Part shown: positions 16,540-25,148 of the stretch, piece by piece
Numbering within the stretch: the stretch's first letter is position 1
Layout: the number at the start of each line of letters is the position of its first letter
Source of the DNA: Ilumatobacteraceae bacterium
GTDB lineage: Bacteria > Actinomycetota > Acidimicrobiia > Acidimicrobiales > Ilumatobacteraceae
Direction of reading: 5' to 3'
Assembly: GCA_022843125.1 (NCBI GenBank)
Contig: JALHOG010000034.1
Span: forward strand, 1-51,785
Length of the DNA: 51,785 nucleotides
Program-made: the position numbers and the translations under genes
The notes under the pieces: generated by a model
Databases searched by the model: none
Seen by the model: only the letters and a program-made list of their open reading frames with translations
What the model was told of the DNA's origin: nothing

Positions 16540-17586
16540 TCAGGACTCGACGACGCAGCGATTCCGCCCGGCCCGCTTGGCCTGGTACAGGGCGATGTCG
16601 GCACGGACCAACAGCTCGCTGATCTCGAGCTCGCCCGGCTTGGCCTCCACGACGCCGTAGCTCGCGGTCACGCCGATCGGTTCGAGGGTGTTCAGGAGGG
16701 CGGCCAGTTCAGCGGCCAGATGTTGCGCGTGGAGCGGACTGGCCCCGAGCATGAGGACGGCGAACTCCTCGCCGCCGAGGCGGGCGATCAGATCATCGGA
16801 TCGGGTTGCGCCGCGCATCGCCGACGCGACCCCGGTCAGCACCTGGTCGCCGGTGTCGTGGCCGTACACGTCGTTCACCGACTTGAAGTGGTCGATGTCG
16901 AGGAGGATCAGGGTGCACGGTCGGTCCTGGTAGTCGGCGACCGTGAGCATGCGGCTCGCTGCGGTCATGAAGTGACGCCGGTTCGGCAGGCCGGTCAACG
17001 TGTCGGTCGCGGCGAGCGCCGTCATCGCCTCGAGCGCGCGGCGGCGCTCGGTGACGAGCCGCTGGATCACCACGATGATCATCGTCATGATCCAGACGAA
17101 GCTCGCCCACGTGACCGCCCGCACCTCGATCGGGGCGTCGGCCTCCATCGCCAGTCGGCCGGTCGCGAGGGTCACCGTCGATGCGACGACGGTGAGCAGG
17201 ATCGCTCGGTAGAACAGCGCCGGGATCATGATCGATGTCACGAACATCGGCAGGCAGAGCAGCCATTCCGATGGTGGCAGGTTGTACCGCACGTTCTGGT
17301 AGAGCACCCAGATTCCGATCGATCGCAGCGCGAAGTCGCCGACGAACAGGGTGCGACGGGTGAGCAAGCGGATGATCAGCCCTGCGGCGAACGCAAAGGC
17401 GGCTGACCACACGAGGCGGCTGGTGGCACCCGGCTGGAGGGCGTCGCGGGCGGGGAGCACTGCGATCGCGCCGATCCCCACGGCGAACCAGATCGCGGAG
17501 GAGAACCTCTGCAGCATCCGCCAGTCGTCGGTGGGGTTCCGGCCGTGGCGCCGGTCGGCGCCCAAGTCGCGCCGCAGATCGATCAT
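16540..17586 (-). CDS. Membrane-bound diguanylate cyclase (GGDEF)
   Basis: The 348-aa protein has six or so N-terminal membrane helices (residues about 25-185), then a GGDEF domain. The active loop reads RLGGEEF, a GGEEF variant that is catalytically normal. An RxxD inhibitory site (RSDD) lies exactly five residues before it, so feedback inhibition by c-di-GMP is expected. Other conserved parts are DTLTGLPNRRHF, LLDIDHFKSVNDVYGHDTGDQVL and the final ADIALYQAKRAGRNR. It makes c-di-GMP from two GTP. The N-terminal helices resemble an input module of unknown ligand. ATG 17586 is the start. Confidence 0.9.
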   Translation of the reverse strand: MIDLRRDLGADRRHGRNPTDDWRMLQRFSSAIWFAVGIGAIAVLPARDALQPGATSRLVWSAAFAFAAGLIIRLLTRRTLFVGDFALRSIGIWVLYQNVRYNLPPSEWLLCLPMFVTSIMIPALFYRAILLTVVASTVTLATGRLAMEADAPIEVRAVTWASFVWIMTMIIVVIQRLVTERRRALEAMTALAATDTLTGLPNRRHFMTAASRMLTVADYQDRPCTLILLDIDHFKSVNDVYGHDTGDQVLTGVASAMRGATRSDDLIARLGGEEFAVLMLGASPLHAQHLAAELAALLNTLEPIGVTASYGVVEAKPGELEISELLVRADIALYQAKRAGRNRCVVES

Positions 17587-17658
17587 CGAGCGTGTATCGA
17601 CCCGTTGCCCCGCAGACTCAAGTGCGCCGCCCGGTTGGGCCCTGCGAGCACGCCGGCG

Positions 17659-18264
17659 TCAACCGGGTGCGGCGAGATCCGGCGCGTACAGCGCGAACGC
17701 GACCTGGTGCAGCCGGACGAACAGCGCGTCGAGTTGGTCGCGATCGACCGAGTCGCCGCGGTGCTGGATCCCGATCAGGATCGCAACGGCCGAGCGTCCG
17801 AGTGCATCTGCCTCGTCCTCGGGGAGTCCGGCGTCGCGGTAGGCCTGCGAGATGGTGCGCTCCCTGGCAGCGTCGACCTTCTCGCGCACGGCCCACGCCT
17901 CCGGATCGGTACGTGACCACGTGCGGATCGCGGCCTCTGCCTCGTGGTGGAGCGACACGGCGAATCGCCGCAGCACATCGAGGCGTTCGAGCGGGTCGCT
18001 GACCGCGGACGCAGCGACGAGCACCTGGCGCTCGCGCTCGCTCGACCAGTGGGTGAGCAGCTGGCGGCGGTAGTCCTCGACGTTGCGGAAGTGGTGGTAG
18101 AAGCTGCCCTTGGTGACGCCGAGCTCGGCGCACAGCCTGGCGATCGTGACCGCGCCGACGCCGCCCCTGGCGAGCAGGTCCATGCCGGCAGCGAAGTAGT
18201 CGTAGCGACCGCGGACGTCGCGCGACGGTTCGGTCGCATTCGACGGCGGGCGGACGGGGTCCAT
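17659..18264 (-). CDS. TetR-family transcriptional regulator
   Basis: This 201-aa protein has an N-terminal HTH (GVGAVTIARLCAELGVTKGSFYHHFRNVEDYRRQLLTHW, about residues 36-75), which is the family signature. The rest is an all-helical ligand domain with no recognisable ligand site. ATG 18264 is chosen; a longer frame adds 35 residues but would cross the divergent promoter. It is divergent from the P450 gene with a 20-bp palindrome between them, so it is probably the repressor of that P450 and of itself. Confidence 0.88.
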   Translation of the reverse strand: MDPVRPPSNATEPSRDVRGRYDYFAAGMDLLARGGVGAVTIARLCAELGVTKGSFYHHFRNVEDYRRQLLTHWSSERERQVLVAASAVSDPLERLDVLRRFAVSLHHEAEAAIRTWSRTDPEAWAVREKVDAARERTISQAYRDAGLPEDEADALGRSAVAILIGIQHRGDSVDRDQLDALFVRLHQVAFALYAPDLAAPG

Positions 18265-18273
18265 ACGCGTCGG

Positions 18274-18279
18274 ATCGTA
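18274..18279 (-). promoter_or_regulatory. Putative -10 element of the tetR gene
   Basis: TACGAT on the minus strand, 9 nt before ATG 18264. The mRNA would be nearly leaderless. Confidence 0.3.
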
Positions 18280-18295
18280 CTTCCCTCCGACACGA

Positions 18296-18322
18296 TTGCC
18301 GTACCGTACCTCATGGTATGGT
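18296..18322 (+). promoter_or_regulatory. Putative P450 promoter overlapping a TetR operator
   Basis: TTGCCG (18296-18301), a 15-nt spacer and TATGGT (18317-18322) form a -35/-10 pair. An inverted repeat with arms ACCGTACC (18303-18310) and GGTATGGT (18315-18322), one mismatch and a 4-bp centre, lies across the -10. A bound TetR dimer would block the promoter. The rest of the 107-bp gap shows only the P450 leader. Confidence 0.5.
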
Positions 18323-18371
18323 GTCGCACGCAACGGCCAGGAACGGCCGGCAGCACATGAGGGAGGCACCC

Positions 18372-19634
18372 GTGACCGCGATCGAGCTCACACCGGATCT
18401 CACACCGCACGAGGCAGGGCTGGCGTTCCTGACCGGTGAGACCTTCAGCGACGAGGAACGCTTCCACGCCGGTGCGACGGTGCTGCGCCGCGAGTCGCCG
18501 GTGCACTGGGTCGAGCACCCGGACTTCAATCCGTTCTACGTGCTGACGAAGCACGCCGACGTGCTCGAGGTCGAACTCCACCCCGAGATCTTCCTGAACG
18601 CACCCCGGGCGATCATGGGCACGAAGGTGGCCGACGAGAACCGGGCGATGCAGGGCCACCTCGTGAAGTCGCTGGTGCAGATGGACGACCCGGAGCACCG
18701 GCTCCACCGCCAGCTCACCGCCGACTGGTTCCTGCCGAAGAATCTCGGCAAGCTCCAGAGCCGGCTCGATCAGCTCGCCGAACGCTCGGTCCAGCAGATG
18801 ATCGACCACGGTGGCGAGTGCGACTTCGCCCGCGACATCGCGATGCAGTATCCGCTCTATGTGATCCTCGCAATCCTCGGATTGCCGGAGAGCGATTACC
18901 CGCGCATGCTGCAGCTCACCCAAGAGCTCTTCGGTGCCGAGGATCCGGAGTTCAAGCGCGATGACGACGCGCTCGCGAGTCTCATCCAGACCGTCGCCGA
19001 CTTCGTCGCCTACTTCGACGGCATCACCGCCGACCGGCGCGCGCAGCCCACCGACGACCTCGCCTCGGTCATCGCGAACGGCATGATCGACGGCGATCCG
19101 ATCGGGCACAAGGAACAGCTCGGCTACTACATCATCGCGGCCACGGCGGGCCACGACACCACCTCGAACTCGATGTCGGGTGGGCTGCACGCCCTCATCG
19201 AGCGACCCGACGAACTGGCTCGTCTGCAAGCCGATCCTTCGCTCCTCACGACTGCGGTCGACGAGATGATCCGGTGGACCTCACCGGTGAAGCACTTCAT
19301 GCGCACCGCGACGGAGGACTACGAGATCCGCGGTACCACGGTGCGCGCCGGCCAGGACGTCCTGCTGTCGTACTGGTCGGCGAACCGCGACGAAGACGTG
19401 TTCCCCGACCCGTTCCGGTTCGATGTCGGGCGGACCCCGAACAAGCACCTCGCATTCGGGTTCGGGATCCACTACTGCCTCGGCGCGATGCTGGCCCGGA
19501 TGGAACTCAAGACCCTGTTCGGAGCGCTGCTCCCGCGGATCCGCCACATCGAGCTCGCCGGTGAGCCGGCGCTGAGCCGGTCGACGTTCGTCAGCGGCCA
19601 CAAGCGGCTGCCGATCCGCTACGAGCTCGACTGA
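18372..19634 (+). CDS. Cytochrome P450
   Basis: This 420-aa soluble bacterial P450 has the I-helix oxygen motif AGHDTTSNSMSGG and the heme loop FGFGIHYCLGAMLARME with C369 as the heme thiolate. The E-x-x-R pair is EMIRW (helix K region), and the meander includes FPDPFRFDVGR. Such enzymes hydroxylate lipids, steroids or small aromatics using a ferredoxin partner, which is not encoded here. I chose GTG 18372 because GAGGGAGG at 18359-18366 is a strong Shine-Dalgarno 5 nt before it; ATG 18357 would lack one. Confidence 0.92.
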   Translation: MTAIELTPDLTPHEAGLAFLTGETFSDEERFHAGATVLRRESPVHWVEHPDFNPFYVLTKHADVLEVELHPEIFLNAPRAIMGTKVADENRAMQGHLVKSLVQMDDPEHRLHRQLTADWFLPKNLGKLQSRLDQLAERSVQQMIDHGGECDFARDIAMQYPLYVILAILGLPESDYPRMLQLTQELFGAEDPEFKRDDDALASLIQTVADFVAYFDGITADRRAQPTDDLASVIANGMIDGDPIGHKEQLGYYIIAATAGHDTTSNSMSGGLHALIERPDELARLQADPSLLTTAVDEMIRWTSPVKHFMRTATEDYEIRGTTVRAGQDVLLSYWSANRDEDVFPDPFRFDVGRTPNKHLAFGFGIHYCLGAMLARMELKTLFGALLPRIRHIELAGEPALSRSTFVSGHKRLPIRYELD

Positions 19635-19653
19635 CGCCGCCGCAGGTTCAAGC

Positions 19654-19659
19654 TACGTT
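19654..19659 (+). promoter_or_regulatory. Putative -10 element (leaderless) of the second GGDEF gene
   Basis: TACGTT, 6 nt, then GTG 19666, in the 31-nt gap after the P450 gene. Confidence 0.35.
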
Positions 19660-19665
19660 CAGCAC

Positions 19666-20463
19666 GTGCCGATGATCGGGGTAGTGGATCCGACCGCATC
19701 CCTCGGGCGCCTCGAGCGCATTCTGCTCCGCGTGAGCAAGCAGCACGGCATCAGGCCCTTCATCGCTGCCGTCACCGGGATCTCCGTCCTGCTGTCGGTC
19801 GCGATCAGCACGCTGTTGATGGTCGTGACCCGTGCACCGGTCGAGGAGTTGTTGATCGCCATCGCCATCTCGGTCGCGGTGCCCGGCGTCGTCGCTCCGG
19901 CCGCCGCCTCCCTGCTCGGTCGGCTGCTCCTCGCGCTCGACGAAGCATCGGTGGAGCTCCACCATCTGGCCCGCGTCGACGGCCTGACCGGTGTGCTCAA
20001 CCGCCGTGCGTTCGCTACCGAGGCGAGTTCCGTCGTGGAGCTCGTCGGCGATCGGCGGCTGCTGGTCGCCATGATCGACGTCGACGACTTCAAGGGCGTC
20101 AACGACATCCATGGCCACGCGACCGGTGACCTCGTGCTCGTCGAACTCGCGCGGCGTCTCGACGAGGCGGTCGGTGCGCACGGCCGCGTCGGCCGATTCG
20201 GTGGCGACGAGTTCGTCGCCGTCGTCGCGACGATCGGCCCCGACTTCGGTGCGATGGAGGCCCGGCTCGCCGCGGCGTGCGACCTCGACCACGTCGTACC
20301 TGGCGTGACCGCCTCGCTCGGCGTCCACACGTCGGCCATGCCGATCGACCTGTCCGAGGCGATGAGCCGCGCGGACGAGGCGCTGTATCGCGAGAAGCGC
20401 AATCGCCGATCGAAGGCCGACGGCGCGATCGAGGATCAGCTCGTCGTCGGCTCGGCGAAGTAG
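19666..20463 (+). CDS. GGDEF protein with two membrane helices
   Basis: The 265-aa protein has two N-terminal membrane segments (about residues 32-52 and 60-85), then a compact GGDEF domain (about 100-250): DGLTGVLNRRAF, MIDVDDFKGVNDIHGHATGDLVL, RFGGDEF, SRADEALYREKRNRR. Unlike the GGDEF protein at 16540-17586, the position for the RxxD inhibitory site reads GAHG, so it should lack product inhibition. Activity as a c-di-GMP synthase is likely. Its 3' end overlaps the convergent PII-like gene by 28 nt. Confidence 0.85.
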   Translation: MPMIGVVDPTASLGRLERILLRVSKQHGIRPFIAAVTGISVLLSVAISTLLMVVTRAPVEELLIAIAISVAVPGVVAPAAASLLGRLLLALDEASVELHHLARVDGLTGVLNRRAFATEASSVVELVGDRRLLVAMIDVDDFKGVNDIHGHATGDLVLVELARRLDEAVGAHGRVGRFGGDEFVAVVATIGPDFGAMEARLAAACDLDHVVPGVTASLGVHTSAMPIDLSEAMSRADEALYREKRNRRSKADGAIEDQLVVGSAK

Positions 20464-20792
20464 TCGGGCCGGCTCACCCAGGCCTCGCTGACGAACAGCA
20501 CGCCGTGCCGGTGATCGAGCAGGCGGCGAACGCCCTCGACCAGTGGTGACGCGCGATCGAGCGGGACCACGGTGATGAGCATCGACAAGCTCGCCCGATC
20601 GTTGAACAACAGCCGCCCCTGGTGGTGCCCGTGATGCCCGAAGCCGGACACCCCGGTGACCGAGGTGTACCCCGATGCTCCGGCGGCGAGGAAGAGGTCG
20701 CGCACGGCAGCCTCGTCGCTGCCGTCCACGACGACCTCGATCTTGGCCATCCGGGTGAGGCCCGACGCGGTGAGACTCGACAGATCGCTCAT
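20436..20792 (-). CDS. PII-like protein of the dab inorganic-carbon operon
   Basis: This 118-aa protein reads like a PII-superfamily ferredoxin fold: strand MAKIEVVVDGSD, helix EAAVRDLFLAAGASGYT, a T-loop-like stretch rich in Gly and His (GVSGFGHHGHHQG), and a closing VLFVSEAWVSRPDYF. Its ATG overlaps the dabA stop (ATGA, 20789-20792), so it is translationally coupled. PII-like proteins next to DUF2309/DAB bicarbonate systems, such as CPII, bind adenine nucleotides and sense bicarbonate. I infer that it tunes DabAB in response to energy or carbon. An internal ATG at 20750 is a possible shorter start. Confidence 0.7.
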   Translation of the reverse strand: MSDLSSLTASGLTRMAKIEVVVDGSDEAAVRDLFLAAGASGYTSVTGVSGFGHHGHHQGRLLFNDRASLSMLITVVPLDRASPLVEGVRRLLDHRHGVLFVSEAWVSRPDYFAEPTTS

Positions 20793-23332
20793 CGCGCCAT
20801 CGTGGCCGGATCGCCGGCGGTCGCACGAGCCGAGGCGTCAGCCGCCGACGGCGTGGAGAGCGAGCTGAGCCATGTTCCGGCCGGGGTGCGCTCCATCCAC
20901 CCGTCGTCGTCGTGAGCACGGGCGATGACGTGGATCCACTCGTGCTCGACGAGCGCACGCAGACCGGGGTTGCGCTGGATGATCATCTCGATCCGGTCGA
21001 TGGGAGCTTGCATCACCGCCAGCAAGCGGACGGGCTGATGCGTGAGCCGATCGCCGACGGCGACCGACTGCTCGGGCAACCCGACGGCGAGGTCGCCGGA
21101 CGGGCCACGAAGCGCCCCGACACCACCGGTCGGATTGGCGATGGTCTTGTCGCCGGCACCGAACGTCTCGGGATCGACCGATGAGAAGTAGTACTGCGAG
21201 TTGATCCACTGAGCGACCACGAGCGGTGCGGTCATGATCGTCTCGAGCGCCACCGACTCGGCGTCGGCCGTGGCGTCGTAGCTGTGGAGGAACACCCGTC
21301 CGCCGAGGTCCAAGCCTCGCGTCACCGACCGCGGTGCGGCGATGAACGCCACGTTCCCGGCGAGGCCCCACTCGGGCCTCACCTGCGCCCAGTCGCGTCC
21401 GCGGTCGCGGACGCCACGCCGGTCACCGGGGAGGCGCTCGGCGCGCTCTGCCGACGCGCTGGTGCCGGCAGTGGCGAGGTCGCGCTCGATCTGCTCGACC
21501 GCTGCGCGGTGATCGTCGGGGACCAGGTGCAGGTCGAGCAGGTGCACCGCGTCGGACGCTGTGTCGTGTTCGGCGGGCACGAACCAGGTCGTCGGCGGAA
21601 TCGCGATGTTCCGCTCGAGCAGCGCCTGACGGACCTCGGGGTCGTTCAGGATCGCGGCGGCGACCCGGGCGCTCGGTCCGCCGGCTGCGCCGCCGCACGC
21701 CCCGCAGTCGAGCGCCGCGGCGTGCGAGTTGTTGATCGTGTGGCTGCCGTGACCGCAGAGCACCACCAGCCGCGAGAAGCGGCGGAGGTGGATGGTGGTC
21801 AGGATCGCTTCGGCGGCCTGGATCCGCTCCGCGAGCGGGAGACCGGACGTCGGGTCGAGCTCGAGCGCTACTGCGGGTCGAGTGGTCGCTCCGGTGCGCG
21901 GCACCGCCGGCCGGAACCGCCGGGCGAATGTTCGCACCGCAGCGATCGGGCCGAGCACCCATCCGGCGGCCTCGGCGAGCGCGAACGGTGTCCCGAGCCC
22001 ACCCTTCGCGTGGTGGAACGCCTCATGTGCGCCCGCTCGATAATGGCGGCGCCCCGCAATGGCATCGGCACCGCCGGCGGGAGCTGCGGCGTCGTCGATC
22101 TCGGCGACGTCGTAGCGCGGAGTGACGAGCACCGGGCACCGTGCCTCGGCGCGGGTGGATCCCAGCGGCCGCCAGCGAACGGGTACACCGAAGAACCCGG
22201 CGAACCCGAACGTCTCGTACGGCCCGACCGACTCGAGGTGACGGCGGAGCACCTCGGAACGCACGTCGATGCAGGCGACGAGCTGGGCGATCGGCTCGGA
22301 CGGGGTGGGTGCGGGGGGAGTGGCAAGGGTTGCGACGACCTCGTCGCGGTGGGCGAGCTCGTGAGCGTCGAGCCAGATCGCCACCCGCTCGGCCTCGGGG
22401 ACGCGGCCCAGGATCTCGCCGATGCGGCGCAGCTGGTCGCTCCTGGTGGCGTCGATCCGCGCGGCGGCGTCGGTCGCGCGCAGTGCACGGCTCGCAGCTT
22501 CGTCGATCAGGTCGGCGGAGGGAACGTCGACGGGGCGCCCGGCGGCGGCGTGGATGACCGCGACGACCGTCAGGAGGTCGATCATCCGGAGCTTCGCGCC
22601 GTCGTGATCGGTCGGCGCCCACTCATCGCTCCACCGCGCGAAGCCTGCCCATCCGGGGATCGTCATCACGAGCGAGCGCAGGACGTCGAGCCGCTCGGAG
22701 GGGTCGATACCGAGCGCGGTCATGGCGACGTCGAGTGCCGCCGCTGGTTCGTCCGGCAGCATGCCGACCCACCGCCGACCGTCGGCGCCGATCAACTGGC
22801 GCAGCCGGGGGTCGCGGCGGCCGAGCCGCCGCCATGCCCGGTAGAAGCCGAGCTCACGGTGCGGCATCGCCGTCGCTGCGCCCGATTCGGCGGTGAAGCC
22901 GGCGCACCAGATCCCGACGTAGTCGCGAACCGAGGCCACCCACGGCTCGACGGTGTCGATCTCGCCGGGATCGGTGACCGGACCGTCGACGAGGTCGAGC
23001 AGCACGATGTCGAGCGCCTCGATCGGCTCGCCGTTCACGACCACCGGCTCCTCGAGCAGCACCAGGGGATCGCGGCGCGCGATGGCAGCCCGCAGCGCGT
23101 GATCGGTGATTCCGCCTTGGCGGCGTACCTCGCGGTAGGCGGTGAGGGGGAGATGGGTGCGCGCTCCCATCCAGCGGCGAGCCTCGGCGCACGCGGCGTC
23201 GAACGGCAGGTGCTCGAGACCGTGCAGCGGGTTGACGGCGACGAACGAGGTGAGCGGCCACGACGGAGCGACGAGGCGCGACGCGGTGGCGACATCGGCG
23301 CGCAGACCGGTCAGGGAGGCGGGGTCGGGCAC
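20789..23332 (-). CDS. dabA: DabA inorganic-carbon transporter subunit (DUF2309)
   Basis: This 847-aa peripheral membrane protein matches DabA. The zinc site is complete: C354 and D356 in CIDVRSE, H528 in GHGSH, and C543 in LDCGACGG. The 15-residue spacing between the last two equals that of H524 and C539 in the Halothiobacillus enzyme. DabA is thought to hydrate CO2 to bicarbonate in one direction, driven by ion flow through DabB. Other landmarks are SFVAVNPLHGLEHLPF at the N-terminus and GLDLGGRVFLHSYD late. I chose GTG 23332, with Shine-Dalgarno GAGGAG just upstream. It lies 71 nt after dabB and overlaps the PII-like gene. Confidence 0.92.
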   Translation of the reverse strand: MPDPASLTGLRADVATASRLVAPSWPLTSFVAVNPLHGLEHLPFDAACAEARRWMGARTHLPLTAYREVRRQGGITDHALRAAIARRDPLVLLEEPVVVNGEPIEALDIVLLDLVDGPVTDPGEIDTVEPWVASVRDYVGIWCAGFTAESGAATAMPHRELGFYRAWRRLGRRDPRLRQLIGADGRRWVGMLPDEPAAALDVAMTALGIDPSERLDVLRSLVMTIPGWAGFARWSDEWAPTDHDGAKLRMIDLLTVVAVIHAAAGRPVDVPSADLIDEAASRALRATDAAARIDATRSDQLRRIGEILGRVPEAERVAIWLDAHELAHRDEVVATLATPPAPTPSEPIAQLVACIDVRSEVLRRHLESVGPYETFGFAGFFGVPVRWRPLGSTRAEARCPVLVTPRYDVAEIDDAAAPAGGADAIAGRRHYRAGAHEAFHHAKGGLGTPFALAEAAGWVLGPIAAVRTFARRFRPAVPRTGATTRPAVALELDPTSGLPLAERIQAAEAILTTIHLRRFSRLVVLCGHGSHTINNSHAAALDCGACGGAAGGPSARVAAAILNDPEVRQALLERNIAIPPTTWFVPAEHDTASDAVHLLDLHLVPDDHRAAVEQIERDLATAGTSASAERAERLPGDRRGVRDRGRDWAQVRPEWGLAGNVAFIAAPRSVTRGLDLGGRVFLHSYDATADAESVALETIMTAPLVVAQWINSQYYFSSVDPETFGAGDKTIANPTGGVGALRGPSGDLAVGLPEQSVAVGDRLTHQPVRLLAVMQAPIDRIEMIIQRNPGLRALVEHEWIHVIARAHDDDGWMERTPAGTWLSSLSTPSAADASARATAGDPATMAR

Positions 23333-23403
23333 GGTGGCTCCTCGTGATGTGGCAGGTCGGGGTGTGGCAGGGGACGGTGGTGGAGGGCCGGTGGGGCGGC
23401 CGG

Positions 23404-25020
23404 TCACACGTGGGAGGGCGACACCATGGAGGGCATCACCGCGGTGTCGGGAACGTCGCGTTGGGCCGCTGCGGTCTCTGCCGCGCCGGGTCGGCGGACC
23501 TGCGCTCGCTGCACCGGCGGGGCCCCGTACCCGAGCAGGGCGCCGTACAGGCCGCTGCGCAGTGATGTCCCGGCTCGGCCTGGCAGCCAGCGCACGGCGG
23601 CTGCGCTCACGGCGATCACGATCAACGTGGCCACGAGGGCTGACGCCGGGACCTCCCCGGCGACGGAGAACGGGACCGACGGCGCAACTGCGTGCTCGAA
23701 GGCGGCGAGTCCGGCCACGTAGCCGACCGTCGCCAGGACGGTGGCACCGATGCCGATCGCGATCGCGGTCGGACGCGCCGGGACGGCCGCCAGCCATCCA
23801 CGCAGCAGCGCAGCACCCGACAGCCAACCGAATGTGGCGACCAGCACGGTGCCGGAGGTGGAGAGGTGCGGATCGATCAGGAAGAACACGGCGGCGAGGG
23901 CGGCTGCGGGCACCGCCGCACCGACCACGGCCGAGACAGCCGGGTGCATGGACCGCGCTGCGTGCGGGTGGTGCCGAGCCGATGCGTGGGCGGTGATCGC
24001 GCCACCGGCGCCGAGGAAGAGCGTGGCCTTGTAGAGGGCGTGGCCGACGATGTGGAACAGTGCGGCGGCGAACGCTCCCACGGCGATCTGGACCGCCATG
24101 AAGCCCATCTGTCCGCCGGTCGACCAGGCGAGCGCCCCCTTCACGTCGGGGCGGACGAGCATCACCGAGGTGGCCAGCACGGCGGTCAGCGTGCCGGCGA
24201 CGAACAGCACCCACATCGCTGCGGCCGAGCCGCCCACCACGGGCGCCGTCCGGATCGCGAGGACGCCGAGGCCGTTCACGACGCCGGCGTGGAGCAGTGC
24301 GGAGACCGGCGTGGGTGCGACGATCGTCGACGGCAACCAGCGGTGGCCAGGGACCAGCGCCGATCGGCAGAGGCCGGCGAGCACGAGCAGGATCGCGACG
24401 ACAGGGAGCGCCCCGCCGAGTTGATCGGCAGCGTCGGCGCGCCGGAGGTCGACGTCGCCCACCGACACCGCCCACACCACCGTTGCCGCCACGAGTGCCA
24501 GGTCGCCGACTGCGAATGTGCGACCCGTGAGCCGGGCGGCCCGGTCGGCCGGCTGCCATCCGGCCCGGTGGCGGAGCAGGACCACCAGTGCGACGCTCGT
24601 CGCGACCCAGCCGACGACCAGGACGCCGAGGGTCGCGGCGTAGGCGACCATCGCGGTGGCGCCGGTGAGCACGCCCGCAGCGACACTGAACCTGCCGAGG
24701 CGGGGATCGCCCTCGAGCGCCCTCGCCCCGTAGGACTGGACGATCAACCCGACCAGCGCGGTGAGCAGCGCGAGCACCGCGGTGGCGCGATCGGCGGTCA
24801 GCCCGATCCATGCCGCCCCGTCGCCGGTGGTGGCAACGAGCTCCGGTGAGCGGCCGGTCAGTGTCAGGCCGAGCACCCACGCGGCGGCCGCTGATCCGAT
24901 CGCCGCTGCGGCCACTGCCCGTCGAGCCGTGCGCTCCGGTGTGCCGCTCGAGAGGCTTGCCATCGCTGCGGCAGCGATGGGGAGCAGGGGTGCGACGAGC
25001 AGCAGGAGCGAGGACGACAT
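23404..25020 (-). CDS. dabB: DabB, NADH dehydrogenase subunit L-like ion channel
   Basis: The 538-aa protein has about 13-14 membrane helices of the NuoL/MrpA antiporter type. Family motifs are GHRWLPSTIVAPTPVSALLHAGVVNGLG, DVKGALAWSTGGQMGFMAVQIAVG and HIVGHALYKATLFLGAGG. Next to a DUF2309 gene this identifies DabB, the cation- or proton-conducting partner that drives DabA. It is the first gene of dabB-dabA-PII. The start is probably ATG 25020 (MSSSLLLLV); an 11-codon extension from ATG 25053 is open and starts inside the stop of a tiny upstream frame. Confidence 0.9.
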   Translation of the reverse strand: MSSSLLLLVAPLLPIAAAAMASLSSGTPERTARRAVAAAAIGSAAAAWVLGLTLTGRSPELVATTGDGAAWIGLTADRATAVLALLTALVGLIVQSYGARALEGDPRLGRFSVAAGVLTGATAMVAYAATLGVLVVGWVATSVALVVLLRHRAGWQPADRAARLTGRTFAVGDLALVAATVVWAVSVGDVDLRRADAADQLGGALPVVAILLVLAGLCRSALVPGHRWLPSTIVAPTPVSALLHAGVVNGLGVLAIRTAPVVGGSAAAMWVLFVAGTLTAVLATSVMLVRPDVKGALAWSTGGQMGFMAVQIAVGAFAAALFHIVGHALYKATLFLGAGGAITAHASARHHPHAARSMHPAVSAVVGAAVPAAALAAVFFLIDPHLSTSGTVLVATFGWLSGAALLRGWLAAVPARPTAIAIGIGATVLATVGYVAGLAAFEHAVAPSVPFSVAGEVPASALVATLIVIAVSAAAVRWLPGRAGTSLRSGLYGALLGYGAPPVQRAQVRRPGAAETAAAQRDVPDTAVMPSMVSPSHV

Positions 25021-25049
25021 CGGGCAAAACCCTAAACCGGAAACACACT

Positions 25050-25082
25050 TCATGCAACGATCTTCTTGAACTTGTCGTTCAT
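25050..25082 (-). other. Mini-ORF (MNDKFKKIVA) before dabB
   Basis: A 10-codon frame (13 codons if begun at ATG 25091) ends in TGA. That TGA overlaps an ATG at 25053 which is in frame with dabB. It sits in a relatively AT-rich 60-bp stretch between dabB and the divergent regulator. It may be a leader peptide; no Shine-Dalgarno is visible. Confidence 0.3.
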
Positions 25083-25148
25083 GTCGCCCATCGCCCTGGG
25101 GAGGGTGCATACTCGCGGTGGGTTCTCCCTGAACCACACCCGTCTCCC

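Noticed and set aside
20789..25057. A single 1422-residue DabA protein
   Set aside because: The part upstream of 23332 is an out-of-frame shadow of dabB. A GTG with GAGGAG upstream and the normal DabA N-terminus mark the true start.
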